A stretch of DNA of 64,000 nucleotides from Mixophyes australis (lineage: Eukaryota > Chordata > Amphibia > Anura > Limnodynastidae). The notes beneath the pieces are model-generated. The model did no database searches, had not been told where the DNA came from, and saw only the letters and a program-made list of their open reading frames with translations. How positions within the stretch are numbered: the stretch's first letter is position 1; each line of letters starts with the position of its first letter. The stretch spans positions 274,664,960-274,728,959 of the forward strand of contig JAVHZZ010000002.1 of NCBI GenBank assembly GCA_036250195.1, read 5' to 3'. Both the position numbers and the translations under genes were made by a program. Positions 34,007 to 46,834 of this stretch are shown piece after piece.

Positions 34007-36423
34007 AATGTCAATAAATATGGCGCTCAGATTGAAGTTGTGTATATAATAGTTCAATGTTCATTCACACCAGAATACCTCCTTAATGCAAGTTGGCAGC
34101 CTCTCTTCAAACTTCGGTTGGTGTAGCCAATATTAAAATCTACAAAACTAAAAAGAGGGGAATGGCGCCTATCGTGTAGTATTTTAGGGAGTATAGTTCC
34201 AGAAACCAAGGTGTGTGTATATCCGTACCAGATATGTATTTCAAAGGGTGCTCATCAATACCAAAAGCCTAGGTTACTTCACTTCTACCATGTAGATCCA
34301 CGCCAGTCATGTATGCTCATAGAATGAAGAACTAAAACAAATAGTGCAGTATTGCCAAACAAATAGATTCAGTATGAACCCAGTCACCTATAATTGTGTG
34401 TACCAAAAGATATGATAATAAAGGCTTATCTGTATAGTTGCTTTATGCAGCTGGAGCTCTCCCTTGCTCGATTCACTCAATCAACAGGTTTAGGCAGGCA
34501 AACAAAAATACAAGGTCCCATATAGTGTAGTATGTTCAAATACAGTTCAAATGTATTAACAAATTAAAAAGCACATTTAAAATACAAATATAAAACAGAG
34601 TTTATCTGCGATCCAAGTGCAATCCCAATCTCCATTTCAGTGGGTTTAGAGGTCATAGTATTCTACTGATGGTAAATCTGGATACGGATGCCAAAAGAGA
34701 GTACCAGTCTGTACTACCGTACCTCGACACGTTTCGTCTTAAAAATACTTCATCAGATGAAGTCTTTTTAAGATGTAAAAAGAAATAGTGCACTCAATAG
34801 TTTGAGAACAAAGTCAATGGACGGAATAATATATGTGGATGTTTTCACTTACACAGGCCAGGCGAACATTCTGATTTGATCTGCAGACAAACAGTTTTCT
34901 TATTCCCAGCTACATATAAGGAGGTGGCACACTATCCAGAGCTGCTGCTGTTGTGGTGACCGGCTACAGAGTGATATGTCTGGCTTTTCTGTGCCAGCGA
35001 GAAACTTTCCTTTCTATTATTTGGCCTCTGCAGGTGGTGTAATGTAGCAGAGAGAAGAAAGAGTGCTCCTGGGAAATCCTTTGTACAATCCTGTGTGTTC
35101 GCCTGTGTAACTATGAAGCTTCTTCGAGGATAAAAGGAAATGTCCAGATGTTTGTGTTTGCCGGCTATATAAAGCGGAAAATCAATTGGCTAATTACCAT
35201 AATTAGATTAATTGTTGTGTGTGGTTGAATTGGTCTGGATCCCACAGTAGGTAGTAAAATTGTATTGTGTTTCAATCATAGCAAATTTTTCAGTGTTTTC
35301 AGTGGTCACTATATCTAATTATACCAACTAAACTTAGTTCTCATGGTATTATTTAAAAATAATAATTATTTATGGTAAATGAGTTTGTTCAAGGGATTAC
35401 TCAAACAGTAAGACTCTGTTTTAGTAATGACTCCAAAAGTGTCTTCTACCCAATGGTTGACAATTTTTATGAGTTAGAAATTGATAAAATGAAGCACACA
35501 TTGTAGAGGCTGTGTAAATAAAGGAGAACAAGTATTGAATCAATTATTGTGAAAGTGCTTGAACAATTATCCCTTTTGTCATACTGCAAGCAAATCAAAT
35601 GTTGCACATGTATAAAAAAAGGTCTCATCCCTTAGGTGTGGGTAGAGTAATACCATACTCATGATAAAAATTGCCCTTATATATGAAGCGAAGAGTCATT
35701 TGGATGACAAGTTCAATGTTTCTACACTTTAAAATGTTATGGACTATATAGGAGGCTAGCCTCTGTTTAGGCACTAGATACCTCACTGAACTTGTTTCCA
35801 ATTTTTTGTCCAAGTGTGACCCCAGTATGATGGTGAATACATTGTAGGATGGCAATATTTGGGATGCAATTAGAGAAACAAACTACTGATGTGGCTTGTT
35901 GTGAAAGTTGGATTTAAAATATTATGCAATGAGGGTTTACTTGAATGGTGTTAGGTCATATACCCAAAGCTTTAAAAGACATTGAAGATGAAAAAGACCT
36001 CTGAGTGGATTCAGGGTGGTAAAGCCCTCTTGGTGGATCAATGTTCTAAGAAAGTATCCAGGTCAGTCAAGTTTGAGAACCTTGGGGAATAAGGTGTTCA
36101 GATTGTAAGTTCACCTAGCATCCACCTAGATGGCTACCAGGTATGTCACCTGTTGAAGTAATAAAATCCATTCTAGTCAGAATTTCGAAGCCATTTAAAT
36201 GGTCTTACTTGCCATATATACCATGCTCAAATACAGGTCCTGATTGATTCATTTTACTAATATCTCTACACTTTACAAAATACCATCCATATTATAAAAC
36301 AACAAATAACCAGTCAGACATGTGCTTGCTGATTACAAAATTATGCTTGCAAAAGCATTACATTTTCAGAATCTGCTAAACATGTTTCTTTTCTCTCTCT
36401 GCCTTGTTTTATTCACCTTTCAT
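34004..36423. other. Non-coding stretch, Penelope-like at its left end
   Basis: 34004-35200 holds motifs I associate with Penelope-like terminal regions (GACGAAACGTGTCG inverse near 34730; TATATAAAGCGG near 35166). 35200-36423 shows no gene or element I recognise; its frames are short and have no motifs. Confidence 0.4.
34731..34756 (-). ncRNA. Hammerhead-ribozyme-like core
   Basis: On the - strand CTGATGA (34756-34750) is followed by a stem-loop and then GAAAC (34735-34731), the two invariant boxes of a hammerhead in order. The stem II candidate has one mismatch. The cleavage triplet and stems I/III are not resolved by eye. An alternative palindrome also includes CTGATGA. Confidence 0.45.
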
Positions 36424-36749
36424 CAAATATAATTATTATTTATTTTTTTTCAAATACATTTTTATAGAAATTTTGCAATACAAAATATTTAGAATATAAT
36501 GGTTGCATCGATTACGGTATTAACAACAGCTTTTGAAACCATTATACAATACAGTACAAAATACTATACATACAAATTGCACATTTCAAAAAAGGAAGAA
36601 GGAAAAAGGAAGAAAAGAAATAGAAAGAAAAAGAAGGGGAGAAAGTGGACAGAAGGAGAGGATAGGGTAGAAAGTATGCGGAGGAACCATCTATAGTCGA
36701 CAAGTATTTAATCAAAGGCTCGGCCTCGAAGCCACTTGACTGTCAGTCC

Positions 36750-37592
36750 CTAGGGGCGAGCAACTGAATCAAGTGATCCATGGGAGGAAGGGTGGCTTGT
36801 ATAGTACTCATTCCAGGGAAACCATTTAATCCAAGGGGAAGTTGCTGAGGCCGAGTATTTAAACCCCATCGTCTCCAGGACATAACTACGCTGGATATTG
36901 GCTACAATTTTCTGGAGAGGTGGGACATCTGTAGACTTCCACTTCTGAGCAATCGTTGCCCTTACAGCTATAAGTATGTGCCCCACAACATATCGGTTGT
37001 GATGCTTTATTTGTGGAGGATAATGATGTAGTAAAGCCAAAACCGGACACACTGGAACTCTTGTCTTTGTGACCTCATATAATAGATCAAACACTTCTAC
37101 CCACAGTGGGTGCAACCTCGCACATGACCAAAAGACGTGCATAAAAGAGCCAAATTCACCCCACTCCCGCCAACAATATTTAGACACATCCAGACGGGAC
37201 TTATGGAGCTTATTGGGGGTGAGATACAATCTGTGGACTACCTTAACATTTATGCATGGTTTATACATTTTGACATTTTAAAAATGTTTTGATATATCTT
37301 CTCCCAATCCTCTTCAGTCAATGAGATCTTCAGATCATCCTCCCAATGGGTCTGAATCATCAAGGCATGTGACTCGCCCGGAGCCAATAAAATCTGGTAC
37401 CAAGAAGAGATACCACCCGAATGGGAGGAGGACCAGATGATCATTCTTATAGGAAGAGGAACGGGCTTGAGGACTAGTGAATGGAGAAAATATGATTGCA
37501 TCCAGTGTCTAACCTGAAGGTACTTATAAAAGTCACTGTGTGGAAGGTTATACCGATCCCATAGTTGGGAGAAGGACATCATTGCGTTATTC
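36750..37592 (-). pseudogene. L1 ORF2 C-terminal part, distal to the chromovirus
   Basis: Two pieces (37582-37250, 37268-36750) in different frames encode the ORF2 region after RT. Motifs include FWSCARLHPLWVEVF, a CWREWGEFGSFMHVFWSC cysteine/histidine cluster of the L1 C-terminal domain, and SPWIKWFPWN near the end. It continues directly from the segment ending at 43290 once the chromovirus and one TATTC are removed. Confidence 0.75.
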
Positions 37593-38352
37593 TGTTAGGA
37601 ACCCCTCCAGCCGGCACAACACAACCCAAAGTCTACTCTGCCAGTCAGGTGTTCACTGGAGCCCCTGATGGTGGGGACAGGCTGGGCTGCAGACTGACAG
37701 AGGGTCGTGAAGTGTGTACCGACTGGGGAGAACCCAAGCAAGCGGAGTGGAGTCCAAGCAGAGGTCAAGGGCCAGCAGCAGATAGCAGTTCCAATAAACA
37801 AGCCGAGGTCAGGGATCACGAGCAGACAGGGAGGTCGGTATTCAAGCCAGAGGTCAGGGTCACGAGAAACACGGGCAAAGTCCAAATCCAGGCAAAGGGT
37901 CATACACGGGTAATCAGTAGAATATTCAACAGACAGGAACAAGGCACAGAGCAGGTCAGCAGACTGGCAACAGAAGCTATAACCGGCAATGAGGCAGCAG
38001 ACCTCATTGCCTTAAATACAGACACAGACAAATCAGGAGTTGGATACACTCCTGCAGACTAATTACTAGTACAGAGCAGGGCCAATCAGGGCTTGTCCCT
38101 GAAATACAAAGTTGCAGGCTAATGCCTGTAATTCAGCCCCCTCATTAAATCAGCCCACAGGCTGCCTGTTACGCGCATGCGCCCCGGCTACCGCCGGGAA
38201 GCAGCGCTGCTGTAGAAGCGTCCGGCCGTTGCCCTGGTGACGGCCGGGCAGGAAGAGGAAATGACGTCCCGGTCGTCAAGGTGACAGCTGGGACGCCAGG
38301 GAGAGCCAGAAGCGAGCTGTGGCGGCTGTGAGTTTTGCCGCGGCTCATGAAA
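37593..38352 (-). repeat. Chromovirus B 3' LTR
   Basis: It runs TTTCATGAGCC to CCTAACA on the - strand, with its first bases mutated from TGTCA. The polypurine tract is a long G run (plus-strand C run 38355-38366). Confidence 0.88.
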
Positions 38353-39361
38353 GTACCCCCCCCCCCTTGAGGAGGGGTCAAGTAACCCCGACACCCAGGT
38401 TTTCTTGGACATTTCCTGAAGAACTCCTTCAACTGTTTAGGGGCATGGAGATGTCTCTGCGGAATCCAAGACCGCTCTTCTAACCCACAATTCCTCCACT
38501 GCACTAGGAAGTTCACCTGACCTTGCACTTTTTTAGAATCAAGGATCTTCTGAACAACGTATCTTTTTGGTTTGTTTGAATCTCTCTCAGGCAAACTTGA
38601 AGACTGGATTTGACTAGGATATAGTACCGGCTTCAATAGAGAACAATGAAATGTGTTGGGAATTCTCAACGACCCAGGAATTTTTAACCTAAAGGCAACA
38701 GAATTAACCTGTTTGATGATAAGAAACGGACCGATAAACTTAGGGCCCAACTTCTTGCAAGGCTGTCTGAGCCTAATATTTTTTGTAGAAAGCCACACTT
38801 TCTGGCTCACCTTGAGGGAGCAGGTGGTACGTTGGCAGTCTGATTTTTTTTTTGCAACAAATGAGGCTTGCCTTAATGATGACTGCACTTTTCTCCAGAT
38901 AACTCTGAGATCCCTGGCAGTGGTACGAATCTCCAGAATCCCAGTGGACTTGAGTGAGTACAAGGAATTAGATCTAGGGTGAAAGCCAAAATTGCAGTAA
39001 AACTGAGAGGTTTTGGTAGATGAGTGACATGAATTATTATAGGCAAATTCTGCCCAGGGTAACAAGGAAGACCAATTGTCATGGAACTCTGACGTGTAGC
39101 ATCGTAAAAACTGCTCTAAGGACTGGTTAACCCTTTCAGTTTGCCCATTTGACTGAGGGTGGTATGCGGATGACAAACTGACCTTGATTCCGAGAAGGGT
39201 ACAGAAGGATTTCCAGAATTGTGCTATGAACTGAGAACCCCAATCGGAGACGATGTCAGTAGGGAGTCCATGGAGACGGGAAATATGTTGGATGAATAAG
39301 ACGGCCAAATCTCGAGCAGTAGGAAGTCTGGTTAATGGTATGAAGTGGGACATTTTGCTGA
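38169..39361 (-). pseudogene. Chromovirus B integrase C-terminal part and chromodomain
   Basis: This is the same frame as the upstream pol, separated by one stop codon at about 39362. It holds the rest of the integrase core (DIVSDWGSQF, where the usual DRG is DWG; ERVNQSLEQF with the catalytic glutamate). A GPKFIGPFLI tail and a chromodomain-like segment (RYVVQKILDSKKVQGQVNFL, then EERSWIPQRH) follow. The chromodomain would steer insertion towards particular chromatin. The open frame continues past the polypurine tract well into the LTR, which suggests an indel in the G run has removed the normal stop. Confidence 0.85.
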
Positions 39362-39362
39362 A

Positions 39363-41560
39363 TCAGTCTACCATGACCCAAATGGTATTGTGTCCTGCAG
39401 AGGGTGGCAGATCAACTATAAAATTCATGGACAAGTGTGTCCATGGTTTTGCAGGAATGGCCAAAGGAACCAACTGACATACTGGACGGATCCTGGGGAT
39501 TTTATTTCTGGCACAAACCTCGCATGAAAGGACATGACTCTTGACGTCAGCAGACGATGATGGCCACCAGACCATTCGGGAAAGGATTTCTAGCGTCTTC
39601 TGAATTCCAGGGTGTCCAACAGTCCTACTATTATGCACCTCTGCAAGAACCGCCTTCCTTAAATGGACTGGAACAATGAGACATCGCTCCGGAGTAATAT
39701 CTGGAGCTAATCTCTGGAATCTCTGAAGTGTGATACTCAGATCTTGGGTTAACCCCGCATGGATTATGGAAGGAGGAATAATAGGCTCTGGGTTTGTAAC
39801 TGGAACGTGGTGTGCCAAGAAACTCCTGGACAGAGCATCCGCCCGGACATTTTTGGAACCTGGTCGATAGGTGATCAGGAAATTAAACCCGGTAAAGAAT
39901 AACAACCAACGGGCTTGTCTGGAATTTAGGCGTTTGGCTGATTGAATGTATTGTAAGTTCTTGTGGTCTGTAATAACAGAGGTCTGATGTGAAGCACCCT
40001 CCAGCCAGTGCCGCCACTCCTCGAAGGGCCATTTGATTGCCAATAGTTCCCTATTACCGACATCATAGTTGGCTTCTGCTGAAGAAAACTTACGGGAGAA
40101 ATAAGCACATGGGTGTAGACGATTAGTATGAAGATCCTTCTGTGACAGGATAGCACTGGCACCGACGTCAGAGGCGTCGACCTCAAGAACAAATGCCTTA
40201 GCTGGATCCGGGTGACTAAGGACCTGAGCGGACACAAAAGCTTTTTTTAGACTTTCGAATGAGGCTACTGCTTGGGGCGACCAATTAGTTGGATCCATTC
40301 CTTTGCGAGTCAGGGCGACAATGGGAGCCACAATGTCAGCAAAACCACAAATTAATCTTCTATAGTAGTTGGCGAAGCCCAGGAACCTCTGCACCGCCTT
40401 GAGATTCTTTGGTTGCACCCAATCTAAGATAGCCTGGACCTTAGTTGGATCCATGGAGAATCCCTCAGAAGAGATTACGTAACCTAAAAAGGATACCTTC
40501 TGCACCTCGAACTCACACTTTTCCAGCTTGGGGTAAAGGTGGTTTTCTTGCAATCTCCGTAGAATCTGTTTGATGTGATCCTGATGTGCGGATAAAGATT
40601 TAGAATAGATGAGGATATCATCTAAATAGACGACCACAAAACAATCAAAGAACTCCCGAAGAACTTCATTGATCAAGTCCTGGAATACGGCAGGTGCATT
40701 GCTAAGATCAAACGGCATGACCAGATACTCGTAGTGGCCAGAGTGCGTATTGAATGGCGTCTTCCACTCATCTCCTTCTTTGATACGGATGAGGTTATAT
40801 GCTCCACGAAGGTCGATTTTGGTGAAGACTGTAGCACCTCTTAATTGATCAAATAATACTGAGATGAGAGGAAGGGGATAGGTATTCTTGATTGTGATGA
40901 GATTCAAACCCCGGTAGTCAATACAAGGTCTTAGTCCTCCGTCTTTTTTGAATACAAAGAAGCATCCTGCTCCTACAGGAGATTTAGATGGCCTGATGAA
41001 GCCTTTCTCCAGGTTTTCATCAATGTATTCCTGCATGGATTTGGTCTCAGGACCAGAGAGAGAGTACAAGCGTCCCTTAGGTAACTTGGAACCAGGAATA
41101 AGCTCGGTGGCACAGTCAAAGTCACGGTGCGGTGGTAAAGTATCAGCAGCCCTCTTGGAGAACACATCCCAGAACTCATGATACTGTGAGGGAAGCTGTT
41201 CCGGAATAGACTGAATCACACACAGAGGGAGTGACAAGCAAGACTGTGTACAATAAGAGCTCTACTGGACAATTTCTCCTTTTACCCAATCCATGACAGG
41301 GTTATGACGGGAAAGCCATGGGTGGCCCAGGATCAAGGGAACCAACGGACAGTCGATAAGAAAAAAGGTTATGGACTCTGAATGGAGAGCTCCGATGTTC
41401 AACTGTATTAGCGGGTTCTCCCAGGTAATCTTGCCACCAGGCAATGGACTTTCATCTAAGCCACATACAGTAATAGCAGATTTGAGTTTTACATCGGAAT
41501 TCCAGCAGAGCGGGCAAACCCGATGTCGAGGAAGTTACCTGCAGCTCCACTGTCAATGAA
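39363..41560 (-). pseudogene. Chromovirus B protease, RT, RNase H and integrase N-terminal part
   Basis: The protease DSG motif ([12 protein letters not shown], near 41553-41520) is separated from later sequence by a frameshift near 41508. A stop at about 41261 precedes a 624-codon open stretch (41237-39363). RT has [33 protein letters not shown] and the box [11 protein letters not shown]. RNase H has LEVDASDVGASAILSQ and ITDHKNLQYIQ. The integrase zinc finger has VGHPGIQKT and CEVCARNK, and its first catalytic aspartate is replaced in MNFIVDLPPS (asparagine where aspartate is usual). It ends at the stop near 39362. Confidence 0.9.
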
Positions 41561-41629
41561 GGCCGACAGATCCACAGTGCAGGGATCAATACTGCATTTT
41601 TTGGGGAAACAATTTGCAGACCTAGGTGA

Positions 41630-42490
41630 ACTTTCCCCTCATTCCATAGGCATGCTCTTTTCCCGGTTTATTAAGGCAGGAATGGGAGAAGTGACCCTTA
41701 GTACCACAATAGAGACATAGGCCTTGTGATCGTCTCCTGTCTCTTTCCTCAGGGGAGAGACGATACGCTCCTAATTGCATGGGCTCCTCACATCCGTGGA
41801 AACAGGAATCAAGGCAGATGGAGGAGAAGATGCCTCCTTTTCAGATTTCCGCTCTTTAATTCTCCTGTCTATTTTAATGGAGAGGTGCATCAGATCCTCC
41901 AGTGAGGTAGGAGACGGATATTGCATCAAGGAATCTTTGATCTGTTCTGACAGACCTAGACGAAACTGACTGCGTAAGGCAGGGTCATTCCATCCAGTGT
42001 CAGGTGACCATCTACAGAATTCAGCGCAGTACTCCTCTGCCGAACGCCGAGCTTGTTTCAAGGCCCGTAGATGAGCCTCAGCGGATGCCACTCGATCCGG
42101 GTCATCATATAGTAGACCTAATGCCTCGAAGAAAGCACCTACTGACTGCATGGCAGGACTGGTCTGCGGCAAGGAAAATGCCCAGGACTGGGGGTCACCC
42201 TGAAGGAGGGAAATGATAATCCCGACTCTTTGCTGCTCTGAACCGGAGGAGCGGGGTCTCAACCGAATATAGAGCTTGCAGCTCTCCCTGAACAGGGATC
42301 TATTTCCGGAGAACCGGTCTGGCAGATTCATTTTGGGTTCACAGGTGGAACCTGGAGTGGATTGTGAAGGTTTTGCAGCATCTTCCTGAACAAACAAACG
42401 CTCAGGCAAACCCTGGATCATTTGGTATAGGAACTCAACATGGCCCGCTAGGGCTTGCGCCGGAGACGGTGTAGTTCCACTTCCATCCAT
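41630..42490 (-). pseudogene. Chromovirus B gag
   Basis: The start codon is at 42490-42488, 41 bases inside the 5' LTR. A 239-codon frame includes a capsid-like retrotransposon gag domain (NLPDRFSGNRSLFRESCKLY through AEAHLRALKQ, EYCAEFCRW). It stops at 41771. The next frame continues with [20 protein letters not shown] and a CCHC knuckle, so a single-base loss near 41790 seems to have split capsid from nucleocapsid. Confidence 0.85.
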
Positions 42491-42530
42491 TCCAACCTCA
42501 TCTCCGGTACGTGTTTTGGGCCGGTTATAA

Positions 42531-43289
42531 TGTTAGGAACCCCTCCAGCCGGCACAACACAACCCGGAGTCTACTCTGCCAGTCAGGTGTTCACTGGAGC
42601 CCCTGATGGTGGGGACAGGCTGGGCTGCAGACTGACAGAGGGTCGTGTAGTGTGTACCGACTGGGGAGAACCCAGGCAAGCGGAGTGGAGTCCAAGCAGA
42701 GGTCAAGGGCCGGCAGCAGATAGCAGTTCCAATAAACAAGCCGAGGTCAGGGGTCATGGGCAGACAGGGAGGTCAGTATTCAAGCCAGAGGTCAGGGTCA
42801 CGAGAAACATGAGCAAAGTCCAAATCCAGGCAAAGAGTCATACACGGGTAATCAGTAGAATATTCAACAGACAGGAACAAGGCACAGAGCAGGTCAGCAG
42901 ACTGGCAACAGAAGCTATAATCGGCAATGAGGCAGCAGACCTCATTGCCTTAAATACAGACACAGACCAATCAGGAGTTGGATACACTCCTGCAGACTAA
43001 TTACTAGTACAGAGCAGAGCCAATCAGGGCTTGTCCCTGAAATACACAGTTGCAGGCTAATGCCTGTAATTCAGCCCCCTCATTAAATCAGCCCACAGGC
43101 TGCCTGTTACGCGCATGCTCCCGGCTACCGCCGGGACGCAGTGCTACTGTAGAAGCGTCCGGCCGTTGTCCTGGTGATGGCCGGGCAGGAAGAGGAAATG
43201 ACGTCCCGGTCATCAAGGTGACGGCCGGGACGCCAGGGGGAGCCAGAAGCGAGCCGCTGCGGCTGTGAGTACCGCCGCGGCTCGTGACA
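42531..43289 (-). repeat. Chromovirus B 5' LTR
   Basis: It runs TGTCACGAGCCGC to GGTTCCTAACA on the - strand, 759 bp, with intact inverted TGTCA-type end. TATTC follows at 43290. Confidence 0.92.
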
Positions 43290-46219
43290 TATTCTCCCGA
43301 AGATCATGCACCCGAACTGCGCCCTGACTATTCCAAAAATCAAGGCAGAGGTTTGGTATTAGGGAGGAAAGTGCCTTTACAGAGAGATAAGAAAAGGGGA
43401 GACATGAATCTTGGGTTGAAGCCATCATTTTATCCCAGACTCTAAGGGAGTCAGAGACACTTCGGAGAACAGTGAATAACGTCAGTCTACTGATTTTATC
43501 CAACCACAGCAAGTCTTCCAGGGAAAACAGAGGGGAACTATATGATTCCATAAGGACCCAGGGTTTACGAGCTGTAGGGGCCTGCCAGTCTTTAAGTTGA
43601 TCGAGTAAGGTAGCTTGCTGATATGCTTCCAGTTTAGGGGCAGCTACCCCCCTCTAAGTTTGGAGCGAAACATTCGGTTCTAACCTGGGGCATTTTCTAC
43701 ACAAGACAAAGCTAAAAGCAACAGAGTAAAACGTATTAATAAGAGACATGGGAGCCAAATAAGGGATAGAACAGGTACAGGATCTTCGGGAACAACATCA
43801 TCTTCAGAGAGGCCACCCTTCCCAACCAAGAAATCTCATAATTCACCCAGGACTTGGTAAGAGCAACAAATTGCGCCAGCAGGGGTTGATAACTACATTC
43901 AACAACTTGTTGAGGGTCTGAGGGGATGAGTATACCCAAATACTTCATAGAAGATGAACACCAATGGAATTGGTACTCTGTTTGGAGTGACTGGAGGGTG
44001 CCCTGCGAAAGGGCAAATCTCAGTGCCTCCGTTTTGGATGGGTTAAGTTTATAGTAAAAGGCTGCAGAATAGTCTTCCAAGATTCTATATATAGCAGGGA
44101 TGGAAGTCTCAGGATCAGTGACAAATAACAATACATCATCAGCAAAAAGACAGATTTTATGCTGGTGATTACCAATGTAAGACCCCGTAACCAAGTCAGA
44201 TGTTCTAATCTTTTAAGCCAGTGGTTCTATAGCTAGTGCAAAAATCAGCGGGGATAGGGGGCATCCCTGCCTAGTACCATTGGTTATCTGGAAGGCAGAG
44301 GAAAGGAACCCATTGCTAGCCGAGGATCTAGAGTAGAGGGTACTTATGGCCTGGAGAAAGAACCAAGAGAACCCAAATTTAGATAGAACTGAAGACAGGT
44401 AAGCCCAACTGATCCTATCAAACGCTTTTTCAGCGTCCAATAAAAGAAGCAGCAGGGGTACAGATTTAGTCTCCAAGATTTTGAAAACTCGCCTTGTGTT
44501 GTCTGGGGCCCCCGTACCAGGCACAAAACCCACTTGATCCAGATTAAGCAAAATGGAATTTAACCTATTTGCAATGAGTATGGCAAATATTTTAAGGTCC
44601 GAGTTAAGGAGTGCAATGGGCCGATAATTATGGCAATGAGAGGGATCCTTACCTGGTTTAGGTATTGTAATCAATTGTGCCCCAAGCATCTCCTCAGGTA
44701 GGAAGGTGTCTCGAGTGGCATTATTAAATAATGTGGTGAGAACGGGCAACATGACATATTGAAAGGAGGCATAAAAGTCACGCGTAGAGCCATCCGGGCC
44801 TGGGGCCTTACCACGCTTCATAGATTTAATGGCGGCCCGAACCTCACCCTCCGTACAATCCAAGCACAGAGTAGCGGCAACATCAGGGGACAGAGAAGGA
44901 AGGCCAATTGGGTCCAGAAAATCGCTGATGGACTCTCCCGTGGGGCGGATCAGAGAATCATCATCCTTAAGGTTATAAAGCCTTCCATAGTAAGTAGCAA
45001 ACTGATTTGCAATATCTAAAGGATTAGAAATACGGTCCCCCCGATCAGAGTGCAACACCTTGTTCCGATTTATTGCATTTTTTCCCCGCAGCTTACGAGC
45101 TAGTAATTTACTTGCTCAATTTCCCAAGGTATACATTTTTTTATTTAGTTTAGCTATAGCATTATTGACTTGGAGAAGAGAAACATCAGTGATCTTCTGG
45201 CGTAATACATTAATTTCAGCTTTGGTAGTGGAGTCTAGGGGAGAGAGGTTGTGTTGAGCTTCCAGGAGAGCTAACTGAGACTCGTAGGAAGTGATCACCT
45301 CGTTTTGTGTTTTACGGATTCTGGCAGCGGCCTGTATTGCTGCACCTCTCATTACTGCCTTAAGGGCACACCAGTGGGTGTAAACCAAGGTGTCCTCGGG
45401 TTTATTATTTACTATTTAGGAATCAAGGGCCTCTTGGAGTATCTGAACCCCCTCCACCTCCGCCAATACAAAGTCAGCCAGTCTCCAAGGTCTAAGAGGG
45501 CGATTTTTAGCAATGAGTTCCACCTCGCCAAACAATGTGGCATGATCCGACCAGGTTATAGGTAATATAGACACACTTACTACTGACTGTAAGGACCATT
45601 TATCTGACAATAAAAGATCAATTCAAGAATATTATTTATGTACGTGAGAAAAGTATGTGTAATCTCTTTCCCTAGGATGAAGAGCCATCATACAAATCAT
45701 ACTCAGCTTAAAGTTGTGAGAAAGATGAAGAGATGGAGATAAGAACAGCAAGAGATTGCCTGGAGGGATTGGAGGTAGTTTGGTATCAGGAGCTATATTG
45801 AAATCGCCATTATAGAATAGCATACCCCTTTTATTGTTATGCACAGTCTGGAGTGCCTTCTTAAGAAAGTGAATTTGTCTAGAGTTAGGGGCATATAGAG
45901 ATATAAAGGTGACATACTGTTGCCAGATTTTGCTCACTAAAATCAGAAAGCGCCCATTTTTGTCTGCTACCTGCTTCTCCAGCTTAAAGGGGCAATTAAC
46001 ATGAATCAATATAGCCACCCCATTACGCTTCAGTGGATTGGAAGCAGTATAGCAAGTAGGATACTTGTAATTGTGAAATTGAGGGGGAGAGTGATCAGAA
46101 AAGTGTGTTTCCTGGACAGCCACAATGTCAGCCTTTTGAGCCGCAAAATACTTAAGGGCAATCCTACGCTTATTAGGGGAATTCAAGCCCTTAGCATTTA
46201 TGGAGAGAAATCTAATCAT
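43290..46219 (-). pseudogene. L1 ORF2: endonuclease and reverse transcriptase
   Basis: ORF2 opens at 46219 with an APE-type endonuclease (IRFLSINAKGLNSPNKRR, VAVQETHFSD, YNGDFNIAPD). The frame holds through RT to about 43736, with stops near 45632, 45415, 45115 and 44212. RT motifs include GKAPGPDGSTRDFY, ITIPKPGKDPSHCHNYRPIA, LLLDAEKAFDRI, GTRQGCPLSPLIFALAIEPLA and the box FADDVLLF (about 44150-44128). A shift occurs before the last segment (43551-43290), which is cut by the chromovirus. ORF2 nicks DNA and copies L1 RNA; this copy is inactive. Confidence 0.9.
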
Positions 46220-46834
46220 TGTTAAAATTTAAACAGGTGTATCAGCCACTGCCTCAAAACACCAGAACAAGGCGGCCGTCTCCTCCAGACATTCTCCAAC
46301 GGAAAGGGGATAGACGGGGAAGGTGGGATAGAAATATAGGAAAGAAAAACAAGAAAGACAACAAAAATAGTACCCATTAGGGAACTAACAATTATGCCGC
46401 TATAAGAGCAGAATAAAGCGGCAGAATAAAGTAGGTATGCGGGGCGTGGGCTCAAACCTAATACACTCCGACCCAACTAAGCATAAATATAACATTTTAG
46501 GAAAAACAGAGAATATAATTACCACACATAAAGTTAAACAAAGTACATACCCAACTATATGTGTATAATAAAACCATATGTGAGCAGAACAAACTCTAAA
46601 ATTGGTAATTTTACACACATATGCCAAAACCTGAAGAAGTGAAAAACAGCTATAAACAAAGCAATTACAGTGACTACATTTTAAATATTAAATAGAGCAT
46701 CTGTCATCAGCAGAGAGAAATGTAAATTTCACAATGAGAAGAATGTCTTATCAACCGATGGTCATACAGATCTAAACCAACCAGAGTCCTGTTGATTAGT
46801 TCACATGACCACCAGTGCACAGGAGTCTCACAAA

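Larger units (their letters stand above)
37593..43289 (-). mobile_element. Complete chromovirus (Ty3/Gypsy), copy B, inside L1
   Basis: Two LTRs (42531-43289 and 37593-38352), gag, protease, RT, RNase H, integrase and chromodomain lie on the - strand. The perfect 5-bp duplication TATTC is at 37588-37592 and 43290-43294. The LTRs differ at roughly 35-40 of 760 positions by eye, about 95% identity, so the insertion is fairly young. Few disabling changes are seen. Confidence 0.95.
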
